From Photobacterium sp. TY1-4 (GTDB lineage: Bacteria > Pseudomonadota > Gammaproteobacteria > Enterobacterales > Vibrionaceae): a stretch of DNA of 61,276 nucleotides. Positions 9,287 through 17,665 of the stretch are shown here, piece by piece. The stretch lies in NCBI RefSeq assembly GCF_025398175.1, contig NZ_CP099736.1, positions 1 through 61,276 on the forward strand, written 5' to 3'. Numbering within the stretch: the stretch's first letter is position 1; the number at the start of each line of letters is the position of its first letter. The notes beneath the pieces were generated by a model. That model was not told where the DNA came from. It did not search any database and saw only the letters and a program-made list of their open reading frames with translations. The position numbers and the translations under genes were made by a program.

Positions 9287-10249
9287 CTAAACTTGGTTCT
9301 TACGCTCAATAAACTCTGCAAATTTTAGGTGTCCCTTTAATTTTGGCATATCGTCTTCAGAAACTTTCCCTTTCTCAACCATATGGCGATATGCTCTGAT
9401 TTTATTTCTATAGCCTTTGGTTAATGTAACTTTATTTTCCTTAACTAATAGTCCGTGAACTTTCAATCTTTGCCCTTTTTCAGAGTCAGAAAAATAAGTT
9501 TTATTTTTGTTAAGTGAAAATGGCGATGCTTCAAAAATAGACTCTATTTCATGGGAAATATCTTCGTTGAACACATTTTTACCCGAGAAAACTATATCAT
9601 CCGCATAACGTGAAACCTGCAATTCATATTGATCAGCCAGCTCTTTTATCTGCCTATCTATATCCTTCATGACGAGGTTTGAAATCACTGGGCTCGCAGG
9701 AGAACCCTGGGCTAGTCGGAAGTTAAGTGAGCAAATATTAGCGAGTAGCGTTGCTGATTCTTTGGAGTAACCAATGGTTTCTAAAGAATCTGATATTTTT
9801 AAAATTGTAATTGCAGGGAAAAAGTCCTCAATGTCGACTGAGTAGACCCACCTAGCTCCCTGATGGATTATAGCCGCATCAGCAAAAGATTTACCTTTCA
9901 CAAAGCCACACACATGAGGTTCAAATGAGATAGCACTACTTAGATGAGTCCCGAACCACTTTTGAACCACCTTTAATGCAACTCTTGGCGAGTGGATAGT
10001 ACGAACCTTCTTGCCTTGCTGAATCTTAAAGCTTCGATAGAACTTGTGTTGTTTTTTGGACAAGGCATATACAAAATCAAGTGAATAGCCAAATAGTACA
10101 GCTAAACAAGTTTCTGAGGCTACAGGAGGGAGCTGCTGTAAAAACAGTTCTTCTATTTCCTGTTGATAATTCTCACGATGCTTTTCAGGTAAGGCAGCTA
10201 AGAATTTCTGGAATGAATGAAAAGAAACTAGGAGCGGCGCGGCATTCAT
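9287..10249 (-). CDS. Retron-type reverse transcriptase
   Basis: 320 aa, typical retron RT size. Motifs in order: RTIHSPR (84-90), GFVKGKSFADAAIIH (115-129, where the retron signature N-A-x-x-H reads A-A-I-I-H), SVDIEDFFPAI with catalytic D139, QGSPASPVISN (181-191), RYADDI with the catalytic pair D217-D218, and RLKVHGL (261-267, where retrons usually have V-T-G). The ATG at 10249 is preferred over an upstream TTG reading because the latter runs through a hairpin. It is the last gene of a three-gene minus-strand operon and follows a structured leader. The RT call is firm; retron rather than another defence RT is an inference from the motifs and the leader. Confidence 0.88.
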   Translation of the reverse strand: MNAAPLLVSFHSFQKFLAALPEKHRENYQQEIEELFLQQLPPVASETCLAVLFGYSLDFVYALSKKQHKFYRSFKIQQGKKVRTIHSPRVALKVVQKWFGTHLSSAISFEPHVCGFVKGKSFADAAIIHQGARWVYSVDIEDFFPAITILKISDSLETIGYSKESATLLANICSLNFRLAQGSPASPVISNLVMKDIDRQIKELADQYELQVSRYADDIVFSGKNVFNEDISHEIESIFEASPFSLNKNKTYFSDSEKGQRLKVHGLLVKENKVTLTKGYRNKIRAYRHMVEKGKVSEDDMPKLKGHLKFAEFIERKNQV

Positions 10250-10421
10250 GACACTGTACTTTTCATAAAATTTACAACGATGGACAAACGTCCAGCCGGG
10301 CGAAGCACGGATGGACGTTTGTCCATCGGTGTTTCTGTGTCTAGCCTTCGCAAACGGGCATGATACACACCCTCGCGACAATTCTTCGCCGCTCCGTAGT
10401 TGAATTTCACCATTTTCTTCT
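10250..10421 (-). ncRNA. Candidate retron msr-msd RNA
   Basis: In the leader of the RT a perfect 16-bp inverted repeat (GATGGACAAACGTCCA at 10279-10294 against 10312-10327) encloses a 17-nt loop that adds three more pairs after one mismatch. This is the form of an msd stem. Upstream on the minus strand a smaller hairpin (TCGC...GCGA enclosing GGGTGT/ATGCCC) could be msr. AAATTCAAC just after the winged-helix gene stop can pair, with a 2-nt bulge, with GTTGTAAATTT after the big hairpin, giving possible a1/a2 arms. No T-run follows, which argues against a plain terminator. The ends are approximate. Confidence 0.6.
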
Positions 10422-11144
10422 TCCTAAATCAAGTGCGCGTACAATGTCTGAATTGTTGCGGCTCGCTATCTTTGGCAAGACGTTCAAGCCGTGAGCTGTC
10501 AATGCATATGTTTCTGTTGCCTGCTCTCGCACAAGAAATCGCTTTTTAATTAACTTATCAAGTTGTTTGTTCAACCAGTTTTCTTGTAATGATGGATAAC
10601 CCTCATGTAAACAGTCATATACTTGTTTCAATTTCACAGGCTGTAACTTTTTTGTAACCGTTAATAATTCAATTAATGAAGGCAGCTCAATTTCATCCCA
10701 CTGTAGCGACTGCACTTCAATTTTGGCTGAGGTTAAAATTGTTTTTAAAAAGGTTTCAATTGTTTCCTTTTTATTGATTTCCACAGCATCAGAAAATTTA
10801 ATTGTTACACTCACCTTTTGAGAATTTAAAAAATAAACCTGCGCCCCATCGATAATGTCGGGGAAAGTTGTTTTCAGCAATGTTTCAAAACCTTCGCTCA
10901 TCTTTGCTAGACTATCTGAATCCGATAATATTAACTCACTATCTACGTCGTATTCTTGTTTTAGCTTTCTTTGCAAATTATCCAGCTGCTTTAGCGACAC
11001 AAATCCTTTTTGAGCCCTTTCACTGATCTTGTCTTTTGGCACATATAGAACGACGCAACCATCAGACGTTCGAACAATGACATCGGAAATAAAATACTCA
11101 GCCTGTATTTCGTCTAAATTATGGATCGCAGGTTGATTAGACAA
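10407..11144 (-). CDS. Winged-helix protein of the RT operon
   Basis: 245 aa, no family recognised for the first 150 residues (mixed alpha/beta, ending KIEVQSLQW). Residues about 155-235 look like a winged helix: LIELLTVTKKLQPVKLKQVYDCL, LQENWLNKQLDKLIKKRFLVRE, then TYALTAHGLNVLP. Winged-helix effectors are known in several retron classes, usually fused to a ribosyltransferase-like domain that I do not see here. The start is TTG at 11144, supported by AAGGAG 9 nt upstream and an 8-bp overlap with the stop of the HEPN gene. It is followed by the RNA leader of the RT. Confidence 0.6.
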   Translation of the reverse strand: MSNQPAIHNLDEIQAEYFISDVIVRTSDGCVVLYVPKDKISERAQKGFVSLKQLDNLQRKLKQEYDVDSELILSDSDSLAKMSEGFETLLKTTFPDIIDGAQVYFLNSQKVSVTIKFSDAVEINKKETIETFLKTILTSAKIEVQSLQWDEIELPSLIELLTVTKKLQPVKLKQVYDCLHEGYPSLQENWLNKQLDKLIKKRFLVREQATETYALTAHGLNVLPKIASRNNSDIVRALDLGRRKW

Positions 11145-11637
11145 GGCCTATCTCCTTCCAAATTCGCTTGAGCTTCGCACAGAGCCTTTCCGCTTGGCTT
11201 GGCCATTGACGTGCTGTGGTTAATTTATGCGTGCTCAAATAGATAACACCACCATCTTTTGTTGTCTTAATTTCTGGCTCATAGTCGGCTAAAATTCGTG
11301 CATCGTATGCAAGCTTTAGCAACTGCGCTAATTGATTCCCGGTGGCGTTCAAATCTCCCAGCAATCGACTCTCATCACCTCTATCAAGCAACCCTGACCT
11401 TACTTGTTTCGTCAAAGCTGCTTTAGCTGGCTTACGCAGGCCATTTTCCAACAATTTCGGAATTTCAGCATGCGCAGTTCCTTTCCAGTTGGGTTTCATA
11501 AATCCAAGTGTTTCTCTAGTAATAAGAAAAGCTGCGTAGTAGTACCGATTGAATGCACTTCTTCCTAACAAATCTGCATGGTTAGGATCTGTATCGTTCA
11601 GTGCCAATCGTTCTAGTTCGCTACCCACATATCGCAT
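11137..11637 (-). CDS. HEPN-like protein of the RT operon
   Basis: About 166 aa and all-helical. The segment RSAFNRYYYAAFLITRETL (about residues 26-44) and the late helix LAYDARILADYEPE match the two conserved helices of HEPN proteins (the ...YYAAF... and R..ADY signatures). HEPN domains are often RNases or nucleotide-transfer partners in toxin and phage-defence systems. A canonical R-x4-6-H is not obvious. ATG 11637 is chosen over TTG 11664 because AGAAGAG precedes it. It is the first gene of the operon and overlaps the next by 8 bp. Confidence 0.5.
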   Translation of the reverse strand: MRYVGSELERLALNDTDPNHADLLGRSAFNRYYYAAFLITRETLGFMKPNWKGTAHAEIPKLLENGLRKPAKAALTKQVRSGLLDRGDESRLLGDLNATGNQLAQLLKLAYDARILADYEPEIKTTKDGGVIYLSTHKLTTARQWPSQAERLCAKLKRIWKEIGLV

Positions 11638-11944
11638 CAATAATGCTCTTCTATATACCCACAAGATTTTTGAGACAGCTCTCTACCTAAACCAAATTGA
11701 ACCAGTGTTACTAGGCCCGTAGAATGATTTGAGGTAGGAAACACGCGAATCGCGTGTTAATGACAAAATCTACACCTTAATGGCCAACGGTTCAACGAAC
11801 TAAATCAACCTATTACCATCGTATTAGCATAGAGAAACGGTGCGTTTCACAAGCTCAACACCACCCTACGGCCGTTTTAAACCTGTGGGCTAACTTACTT
11901 TGGATCAATTTTAATTTACCCTGCGCCCTGCCCGCGTCATGGCT
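11638..11944. other. Promoter side of the RT operon, with a short palindrome
   Basis: No gene. It contains AACACGCG-AAT-CGCGTGTT at 11740-11758, a perfect 8-bp dyad about 100 bp upstream of the operon start, which could be an operator or a small hairpin. Otherwise nothing recognisable before repeat copy 3. Confidence 0.4.
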
Positions 11945-12060
11945 CTCTAACCCTCCCCGAAATCCCCCGGAACTCACCACGCGAATTCCACGATTAACCC
12001 TATGATATTCATCAATTTATGTGAATAATTTCAGCCTGAAATCGCCAGAAGTTTCAGGCG
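11945..12060. repeat. Intergenic repeat copy 3 (type A), parS candidate
   Basis: CTCACCACGCGAATTCCACG from about 11973, then the perfect dyad ATTTCAGCCTGAAAT at 12028-12042 and CGCCAGAAGTTTCAGG. Close to copies 1 and 5, including the CTCCCCGAAA stretch on the left. Confidence 0.72.
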
Positions 12061-12120
12061 AATCAGCGTTCACGGCCACCTGCCCTTCTATTCCCTCTCT
12101 TTATGCTTCAGCGATGCAGT

Positions 12121-12942
12121 TCAGAACGGGTGCGGCAGGGCCGTGAGCTCGGATAGCAGCAGCCAGGCCCCGATGGCTATCCAACCGTTGCTGATGCTTT
12201 TGAACCGGATCACCACCAGGTAGCGGTCGACGAGCAGGATCGCGGTCATCAGGACCATCAGCAGCAGGCTATGCCCGATCATCAGTACCATGGCAATCAT
12301 CACCAGGCCGCATTCCAGGGCGCACTGTAGCCAGGTTTTCCGGGCATAGGTCATGATACTGCGATAGACCCGGAACCCGGATACATGCACCACGCCCAAC
12401 CGACCGCAACGGCTCCTGAATGCCTTATTGGCCGGGTGTTGTCCCCAGTATCCGGCAGCGAAAAACAGGGCGATCGCAGTCCAGCTGAGGGCCGCTGAAG
12501 AGAGGTCTGCGGCTTCGGTGACGGTGCCGGCCAACCAGGTGATGCCTGAGAGCAGAATGACCCAGCCACCGCTGTAGCAAGCGAAAAATAGCACCATGGC
12601 CGGAAGGCGGTGCCGGGCATTCAGCGAGCGGGCAATGTGCAGCAGGTGGCCGGCTATCATCGGCAGCATCATTGCCGCGATCATCAGTATCAATGTTGCG
12701 AGCTCGCCGTGAGACGTCTGGTGTATGGCGTGGCTCTCCATCGTGTGCGCCGTATGCGGGCTGTTCGCCAGCGCGCGGTAAGCGAGGGTGCCCCAGGCCG
12801 CGGCAAATAGGGCCACAAACAGGCCGGCGCTGATTTTGTATTTGCCGATATAGTCGGGATCGATCCCGAGGGTGTTCAGCATAGTAATCGCCCCGCCGGT
12901 CCGGGCGCGGGGCAATCCCCATGGTCTGGTGAGTCGAATCAT
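12121..12942 (-). CDS. DUF2182 integral membrane protein
   Basis: 273 aa with about six membrane helices. The segment LATLILMIAAMMLPMIAGHLL (around residues 80-100) and the later ALFFAAGYWGQHPANKAFRSRC fit the DUF2182 family, described as predicted metal-binding membrane proteins. Several histidines cluster before the first conserved helix (HTAHTMESHAIHQTSHGE). It lies 51 bp downstream of the tyrosinase gene on the same strand. A role in copper supply to tyrosinase is my inference; the family has no settled function. Confidence 0.7.
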   Translation of the reverse strand: MIRLTRPWGLPRARTGGAITMLNTLGIDPDYIGKYKISAGLFVALFAAAWGTLAYRALANSPHTAHTMESHAIHQTSHGELATLILMIAAMMLPMIAGHLLHIARSLNARHRLPAMVLFFACYSGGWVILLSGITWLAGTVTEAADLSSAALSWTAIALFFAAGYWGQHPANKAFRSRCGRLGVVHVSGFRVYRSIMTYARKTWLQCALECGLVMIAMVLMIGHSLLLMVLMTAILLVDRYLVVIRFKSISNGWIAIGAWLLLSELTALPHPF

Positions 12943-12993
12943 CGCATGCTCTCAGTGTGCGGGTGCAGCCGGATTTGGCCGCACCCGGTGGGG

Positions 12994-14493
12994 TCAGGAT
13001 ACCGAATGGAATTCCAGCGAAATTTTCTGGATGGTGACAACCCCGCAATCTGTGGTTTCACCGTCCGGGGTCAGCTGTACCGTCAGGGAGCGTTTGTCCA
13101 GCAGGCGCTGACAGACCGCCAGGACGTGTTTTTTCGGTACTCGGACCGTGGTGGACATCGGCGCCTCGTCGAACAGCTGGGTTTTGCCGTTGACCTGGGT
13201 CGAGCCGAAGAAAGATACAACGCCCAAATCCCATTGGTTTGTCGCCCGGCCGTCCGGATCATGTTCGATAAGGGTCACCCGGTAGTTGACGGGGATCCCA
13301 TCCGTGACCACACCCTCGAGTTTGACTTTGGCGGCCCGGATCTGGGTCGGGGTGTTGGTCGCCTGTGCCAGGCTCAGGGTATTGCGGAAGGATTTTTCCT
13401 CGAGCAGGTGCAGTGTCTCGGATTTGGCCTGGTCGGAAATCGTCATCGGTTGATTCATGTTGCCGACAATCAGGGTATCGATATCACTGGCTTTTTTAAT
13501 GGCCATCGGCATCACCTCCCGGTTGGAAGTCAGGGCCGCGACGCTGACTTCCGGTGCTCTGCTCGCTTCAACATCACGGATAAACTGCGACAAGCCGCTT
13601 GCCGACGTATAGGTGTAGCTGATGGTTTCGAGAACCTGGTCATCTGGCGTTCGGATCACAATGTTGTCGGTCTCGGAGAATTGATCCAGCAGCAGGCTGA
13701 CATCTTTGACGCTGCCGTTGTGGAACCATTTGAACGCATACTCGACACCGGGATAAGGCGGACGGTTGTCAATCAGCACCTCGCCGCCCAGCTCGGTCCA
13801 GATCGCCCACAGGCGGTCGATATTGGCATGATGCAGGTAGAACAGCGGATCCAGACCGGCGGTCAGGGTGCTGCCCATAGCCCCGCCGACACCGTTGTGA
13901 ATAACATTGTGCGGGGTGCCTTCCAGTGAGCCGCCGTCATTGTCCCGGCTGCCGCCGAATTCAAAGAACGGCTCGTCGCTGACACTCTCGACGGTGCCCT
14001 CGTAAAAATCCAGGTTGTTGTGAAGCCTGCCCGGGAAATAAAGGGCGGTGTTTGGATTTTTGAACGATTCGGGGATCACCATATTGGTAGGTCCGGAGGT
14101 GGTGTAGTCCCAGTAAGGCAGAGCCCAGTTGTCCGGTGCGTCCGGCATCTCGCTGAGCACCGCGCGGATCGCATTTTCAAAAGCCAGCAGGTACTGCCGG
14201 TGCCAGGCCAGGAAATAAAATGAGCCGTGCGGACACTTGGCGAGGAACTCCCGGTCGCTGGGGCTGATCTCGTTCTCCAGGCCCGTGACCCACGGCTTGC
14301 CGTTGTCGTAGGTGGCATGCCAGAACGGGGACCGGAAATAGTACTGGTGTACGGCGGCCCACCACCCCCAACTTGTGGGATCGGAGACGTCCCGGCCGCG
14401 CATCAGGCTGACGGCCTTTTCATACCAGTAAAGCGGATCGGACGGGTTGGTGGCGCATTGGTCGACGACGTTAGTGCGAAGTCTGGGCGACAT
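12994..14493 (-). CDS. Tyrosinase-family dicopper oxidase
   Basis: 499 aa. The CuA site is visible as H49/H59 (AAVHQYYFRSPFWH), H89 and H98 in CPHGSFYFLAWHRQYLLAFE. The CuB site is PHNVIH (H195, H199) and DPLFYLHHANIDRLW (H221/H222). Members oxidise phenols to quinones and can make melanin. Residues about 250-499 form an extra C-terminal domain, beta-rich by appearance, whose function I do not recognise. No signal peptide is seen, so the enzyme is probably cytoplasmic. GGAGG stands 8 nt before the ATG. Forms a likely operon with the DUF2182 gene. Confidence 0.88.
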   Translation of the reverse strand: MSPRLRTNVVDQCATNPSDPLYWYEKAVSLMRGRDVSDPTSWGWWAAVHQYYFRSPFWHATYDNGKPWVTGLENEISPSDREFLAKCPHGSFYFLAWHRQYLLAFENAIRAVLSEMPDAPDNWALPYWDYTTSGPTNMVIPESFKNPNTALYFPGRLHNNLDFYEGTVESVSDEPFFEFGGSRDNDGGSLEGTPHNVIHNGVGGAMGSTLTAGLDPLFYLHHANIDRLWAIWTELGGEVLIDNRPPYPGVEYAFKWFHNGSVKDVSLLLDQFSETDNIVIRTPDDQVLETISYTYTSASGLSQFIRDVEASRAPEVSVAALTSNREVMPMAIKKASDIDTLIVGNMNQPMTISDQAKSETLHLLEEKSFRNTLSLAQATNTPTQIRAAKVKLEGVVTDGIPVNYRVTLIEHDPDGRATNQWDLGVVSFFGSTQVNGKTQLFDEAPMSTTVRVPKKHVLAVCQRLLDKRSLTVQLTPDGETTDCGVVTIQKISLEFHSVS

Positions 14494-14666
14494 GGTGATT
14501 CCTCCGTGATAGGGATAAGGACGTCGCGACCATCGACTAAACTGCAGCCACTACCTGCTGACGTGGGTGTGACTATAAAGCTAGTCCAAATCGTTTCCAG
14601 ATCAAGTCATATTGTGTCGAGGGCAGCGCCGTTACCGGGAGGACAAAGGGACTGACCCTGTCCGTT

Positions 14667-14732
14667 TTCCCGGCCGAGATCAGTGAAGTTATTTTCTCCG
14701 GCATGGTAAAGCGGGCGCAGCGGCTGGGCTGA
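14667..14732 (+). pseudogene. hipA: Duplicated hipA 3' tail
   Basis: 22 codons ending in TGA read FPAEISEVIFSGMVKRAQRLG, against FPAKISEAIFAGLLKRAQRMD at the end of hipA. Only the tail exists here. The sequence after the stop also matches the flank of hipA (repeat type B). It is a relic of duplication, not a gene. Confidence 0.85.
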
Positions 14733-14830
14733 AATTCACCATGCCGATTTCATGGCTAAATTGTTGAATTTTAATGGTTTAAATTGGCTGTTTCAGGGTG
14801 AAATCGCCAGTTTTTGGGGGCTGGGGATAG
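14733..14830. repeat. Intergenic repeat copy 4 (type B), parS candidate
   Basis: AATTCACCATGCCGATTTCA, then the dyad GTTTCAGGGTGAAAT at 14790-14804, then CGCCAG and a G-rich run, as in copy 2. Together with the hipA tail this is a second copy of about 160 bp of the hipA 3' region. 14494-14666 and 14831-15119 hold no other gene that I can see. Confidence 0.72.
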
Positions 14831-15119
14831 CTTTGGACAGAAGCCAGTTCGATCTTTTGATCTAACTGGTAAGGTTCGGATGAAAGAGTGTATGGGTCAA
14901 GGTAAAGCATTTCCTATTTTCAACATAGAAAAGTTGCATCAGACTTTGCCCTGAATCTCACGGCCAATAAGCTAAAAACAACAAACATTTAATGTGATGT
15001 AGGTAGTAAATGCAGTCAAGCGCAATGCAATTTATGACAAACTCAACTTATTTAACATATTTATATTGTCGAAAAAGGCACAATTGCAGCAAATACAAAC
15101 AGTTGGATGGAAACCGTTA

Positions 15120-16139
15120 ATGAATAAATCTGGAATTGCTTTCTCTTTTCTATCGGTAGCGCTTTTAATGGGGTGTAATGGAAGCAGCGGTAGTAATGAC
15201 GTCGCCACAAACACAGGTACTGAGGCAGGCACTAACACAGGCACTAACACAGGCACGAATAATGCCGCACCGACTACATATACATTTATAGATGAGCCTG
15301 TAAAAGGGCTTTATTATGCGTCCGCAACGCAATCGGGCTGTACCGACGAAGATGGGCATTACAAAGCGATGCCTGATGAATCAGTAGAGTTCTATATCGG
15401 TAAGTGTGACGAAAATAATGAACCTACGCTAACTGATCAAGCGATCATGATTGGTATGGTAGAAACACCACTATCTCATACAACGCCATACCATCTTCAA
15501 GTTTCATCAACAAACACTGTTAGTGTCGACCCTATAACTGTCGCCACAATCCTGAAAACCATAAACCGAAGCAGTGATTCCGAGAGAATTGATTTAACAG
15601 GTTTGCTGTTTAACAGCAACGGTGTCGACCTTCGGAAAACTATACAAGATTTAATCGAGTCTCCTGGCACAGCCGCTTCAACTGTTTTAGACACCGCACT
15701 TTATAACAACATCGTTTTGGCTAACACCAATAGTAACCTTAATTTTGTACAACCTGGCTTTCTTGATGAAAGTACCGTCAAGTCAGAGCTAAGCAGCACA
15801 CTAGGGAAATTGGTTGAGTCAAGCGCATTCACGGTCGAGGATGTCGCAGGCAAGACAATCCTCACGAACGGAAAAGATACCTACGCTTTTGCTGAGAGTT
15901 ATACCACAGGCTACACTTTTGCTTTCAATGGTCACCTGACAGTTAATAATGGTAGTAGCTATGACTGGGGGATACTTGGTGTGGACGGTAGCGGTATGGG
16001 TGACAAAGGTGACTTACGTATTGATGTCGGTGCATCAACACCGATTGTTGTCAAACCAGTTGGTATCAGTGACACATACTGGGTAGTCTCTGTAGATGGC
16101 GGCAACTCTGAAATTTGGACTGTTGAGAAAAACGATTAA
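15120..16139 (+). CDS. Lipoprotein of unknown function
   Basis: 339 aa. Signal peptide with lipobox LLMGC, so lipid-anchored after cleavage at Cys about residue 21. A low-complexity linker made of repeated G-T-N-T units follows (from 12-bp DNA repeats at about 15220-15260). The remainder is a threonine/serine-rich, probably beta-rich domain ending in DTYWVVSVDGGNSEIWTVEK. ATG 15120 is preferred over 15066 because it begins the signal peptide and has GGATGGAA upstream. It stands alone between repeat copies 4 and 5. I do not recognise the family. Confidence 0.75.
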   Translation: MNKSGIAFSFLSVALLMGCNGSSGSNDVATNTGTEAGTNTGTNTGTNNAAPTTYTFIDEPVKGLYYASATQSGCTDEDGHYKAMPDESVEFYIGKCDENNEPTLTDQAIMIGMVETPLSHTTPYHLQVSSTNTVSVDPITVATILKTINRSSDSERIDLTGLLFNSNGVDLRKTIQDLIESPGTAASTVLDTALYNNIVLANTNSNLNFVQPGFLDESTVKSELSSTLGKLVESSAFTVEDVAGKTILTNGKDTYAFAESYTTGYTFAFNGHLTVNNGSSYDWGILGVDGSGMGDKGDLRIDVGASTPIVVKPVGISDTYWVVSVDGGNSEIWTVEKND

Positions 16140-16224
16140 TCTACATTCTCTTCTCTGCGATTAAGTATAACGACCACGCTATGTGGTCGTTTAAATGATC
16201 ATGGTAATGATTCGTGGCTCTCCA

Positions 16225-16350
16225 ACACTTCCCCTCTCTTCCCTAAATCCCTTGACATTACCCACGCCGGATTTACGTATAACTTATTGATATAAATTGC
16301 CTTTGTGTGATAATTTCAGCCTGAAATTCCCATCGGTTTCAGGGCTGTTT
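16225..16350. repeat. Intergenic repeat copy 5 (type A), parS candidate
   Basis: C-rich left arm like copies 1 and 3, ACCCACGCCGGATTTACG, then the perfect dyad ATTTCAGCCTGAAAT at 16313-16327 and a following GGTTTCAGG. Lies between two converging genes. Confidence 0.7.
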
Positions 16351-16360
16351 CACGTGTTCG

Positions 16361-16395
16361 ACAGGGGCGCTGCGGTGACACCGATGCGCCCCTGT
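16361..16395. terminator. Terminator of the catabolic operon
   Basis: 10-bp stem ACAGGGGCGC / GCGCCCCTGT with a smaller CGGTG/CACCG hairpin in the loop. It stands 16 bp after the stop of the minus-strand M24 gene. Confidence 0.7.
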
Positions 16396-16411
16396 GTCCA
16401 TGGTAACCTCG

Positions 16412-17587
16412 CTACGCGATCACCGGCATGTCGCGCCAGGTGCGCTCGTGCAGCAGTTCGCAGCCGGATGCGGTGATGACGATATTTTCTTCATGTACCA
16501 TCATCCGGCCCGGGGCAAATGCCATGCCCGGCTCCAGGGTGATCACCATGCCCGGCTTCAGCTCCACATTGCCCTGCGGGACATGCGAGGGCCATTCGGT
16601 CAGCTGCATCCCCAGTCCGTGCCCCATGCGTCCGACGTCATTACCCAGAGCCCCTGATTTTTCCAGCACGGCCCACATGGCCTGCCAGAGCTCCCCGGTG
16701 GTCACGCCGGGCGCGGCAAGATGCAGCCCGGCCTCGGTGGCTTCATAGACTGCGTCGTAGGCACGTAAGGTTTCGGCGGGCATGCGGCCGAAGCCGTAGT
16801 TGCGGTCAAAGTCGCTGAAGTAGCCGTCGAAGGTGGCCCCGGTATCGATGATCAGGACATCACCCTCATCCAGGACCCGATCCGTGGGCCCCATGATGAT
16901 GTTGTCATAGCCTCCCTGGCCGGAGGCGGAGATCAGGTACGGGCAGGCATCGGCACCCAGGCGCAGCATTTCCAGGTGCATGGCTTTACATGCGTCACGC
17001 TCTGTCATCCCGGCGCTGAGGTGACGGCGCAAATAGTCAAACCCGGCGGCGGTAACCTGGCAGGCAAAGCGGATCTTCTCGATTTCCGCGCGGGATTTGA
17101 TGCTGCGGATGCGGCGCACGGCTGAGGACACATCGACCATCTGATGCTGACTCAGCTGCTGTTGCAGCGCCGCGTAGTTGGCGGCAGGCATCCGCAGGTG
17201 CGTTTCCGGCCCGAGCATGGCGCCGATGCGGTGGTGCCGCCCGGCCAGAGATTTTAAGGTGGCTGCCAGCAGCGAGATACCGTCATCTTCCGGTCGCGGG
17301 GAAGGCCAGCTCCGGACATCTTCGAGCCAGGTCTGCTCAAATCCTGCGACGCCGATTTCCGGGACCACGGCAATGGTTTTTCCGGCCGCGGGGACCACTA
17401 AAAACCAGGGCCGGGTCGGGCTTTCCCAAAACTGGCTTTTGAAGCCGCTGAAATAGCGGAACTCCGGCTCGGTGGTAAAGAAGACGGCATCAAGCCGCTG
17501 CGCGTGCATCTGCGCCTGGAGCTGGTTGGTGCGTTGCTCAAATTCTGCAAATTCAAAACCCCGTTGGGGGGCGATCAGGGTGTGCAT
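16412..17587 (-). CDS. M24-family hydrolase, ectoine hydrolase (DoeA/EutD)-like
   Basis: 391 aa with the pita-bread fold. Metal ligands can be read in IDTGATFDGYFSDFDRNY (two Asp), GHGLGMQLTEWP (His), ITLEPGM (Glu) and MVHEENIVIT (Glu). The N-terminal creatinase-like domain covers about residues 1-150. Length and neighbours match DoeA/EutD, which opens the ectoine ring, rather than a plain X-Pro peptidase. ATG 17587 is chosen because AAGGAT precedes it. Last gene of the transporter operon. Substrate is inferred from context only. Confidence 0.7.
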   Translation of the reverse strand: MHTLIAPQRGFEFAEFEQRTNQLQAQMHAQRLDAVFFTTEPEFRYFSGFKSQFWESPTRPWFLVVPAAGKTIAVVPEIGVAGFEQTWLEDVRSWPSPRPEDDGISLLAATLKSLAGRHHRIGAMLGPETHLRMPAANYAALQQQLSQHQMVDVSSAVRRIRSIKSRAEIEKIRFACQVTAAGFDYLRRHLSAGMTERDACKAMHLEMLRLGADACPYLISASGQGGYDNIIMGPTDRVLDEGDVLIIDTGATFDGYFSDFDRNYGFGRMPAETLRAYDAVYEATEAGLHLAAPGVTTGELWQAMWAVLEKSGALGNDVGRMGHGLGMQLTEWPSHVPQGNVELKPGMVITLEPGMAFAPGRMMVHEENIVITASGCELLHERTWRDMPVIA

Positions 17588-17665
17588 GATATTTATCCTT
17601 ACGAACATGCCGGCGCAACGGGCAGAGGATGAGATTTTCTCTTCCCGCTGCGCCTGTCTGTGGGG

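Noticed and set aside
10279..10327. RT leader hairpin as a terminator
   Set aside because: No T-run on the minus strand and it lies inside the operon before the RT gene.
12946..13929. Long plus-strand reading of 327 codons
   Set aside because: Antisense to the tyrosinase gene with clear copper motifs.
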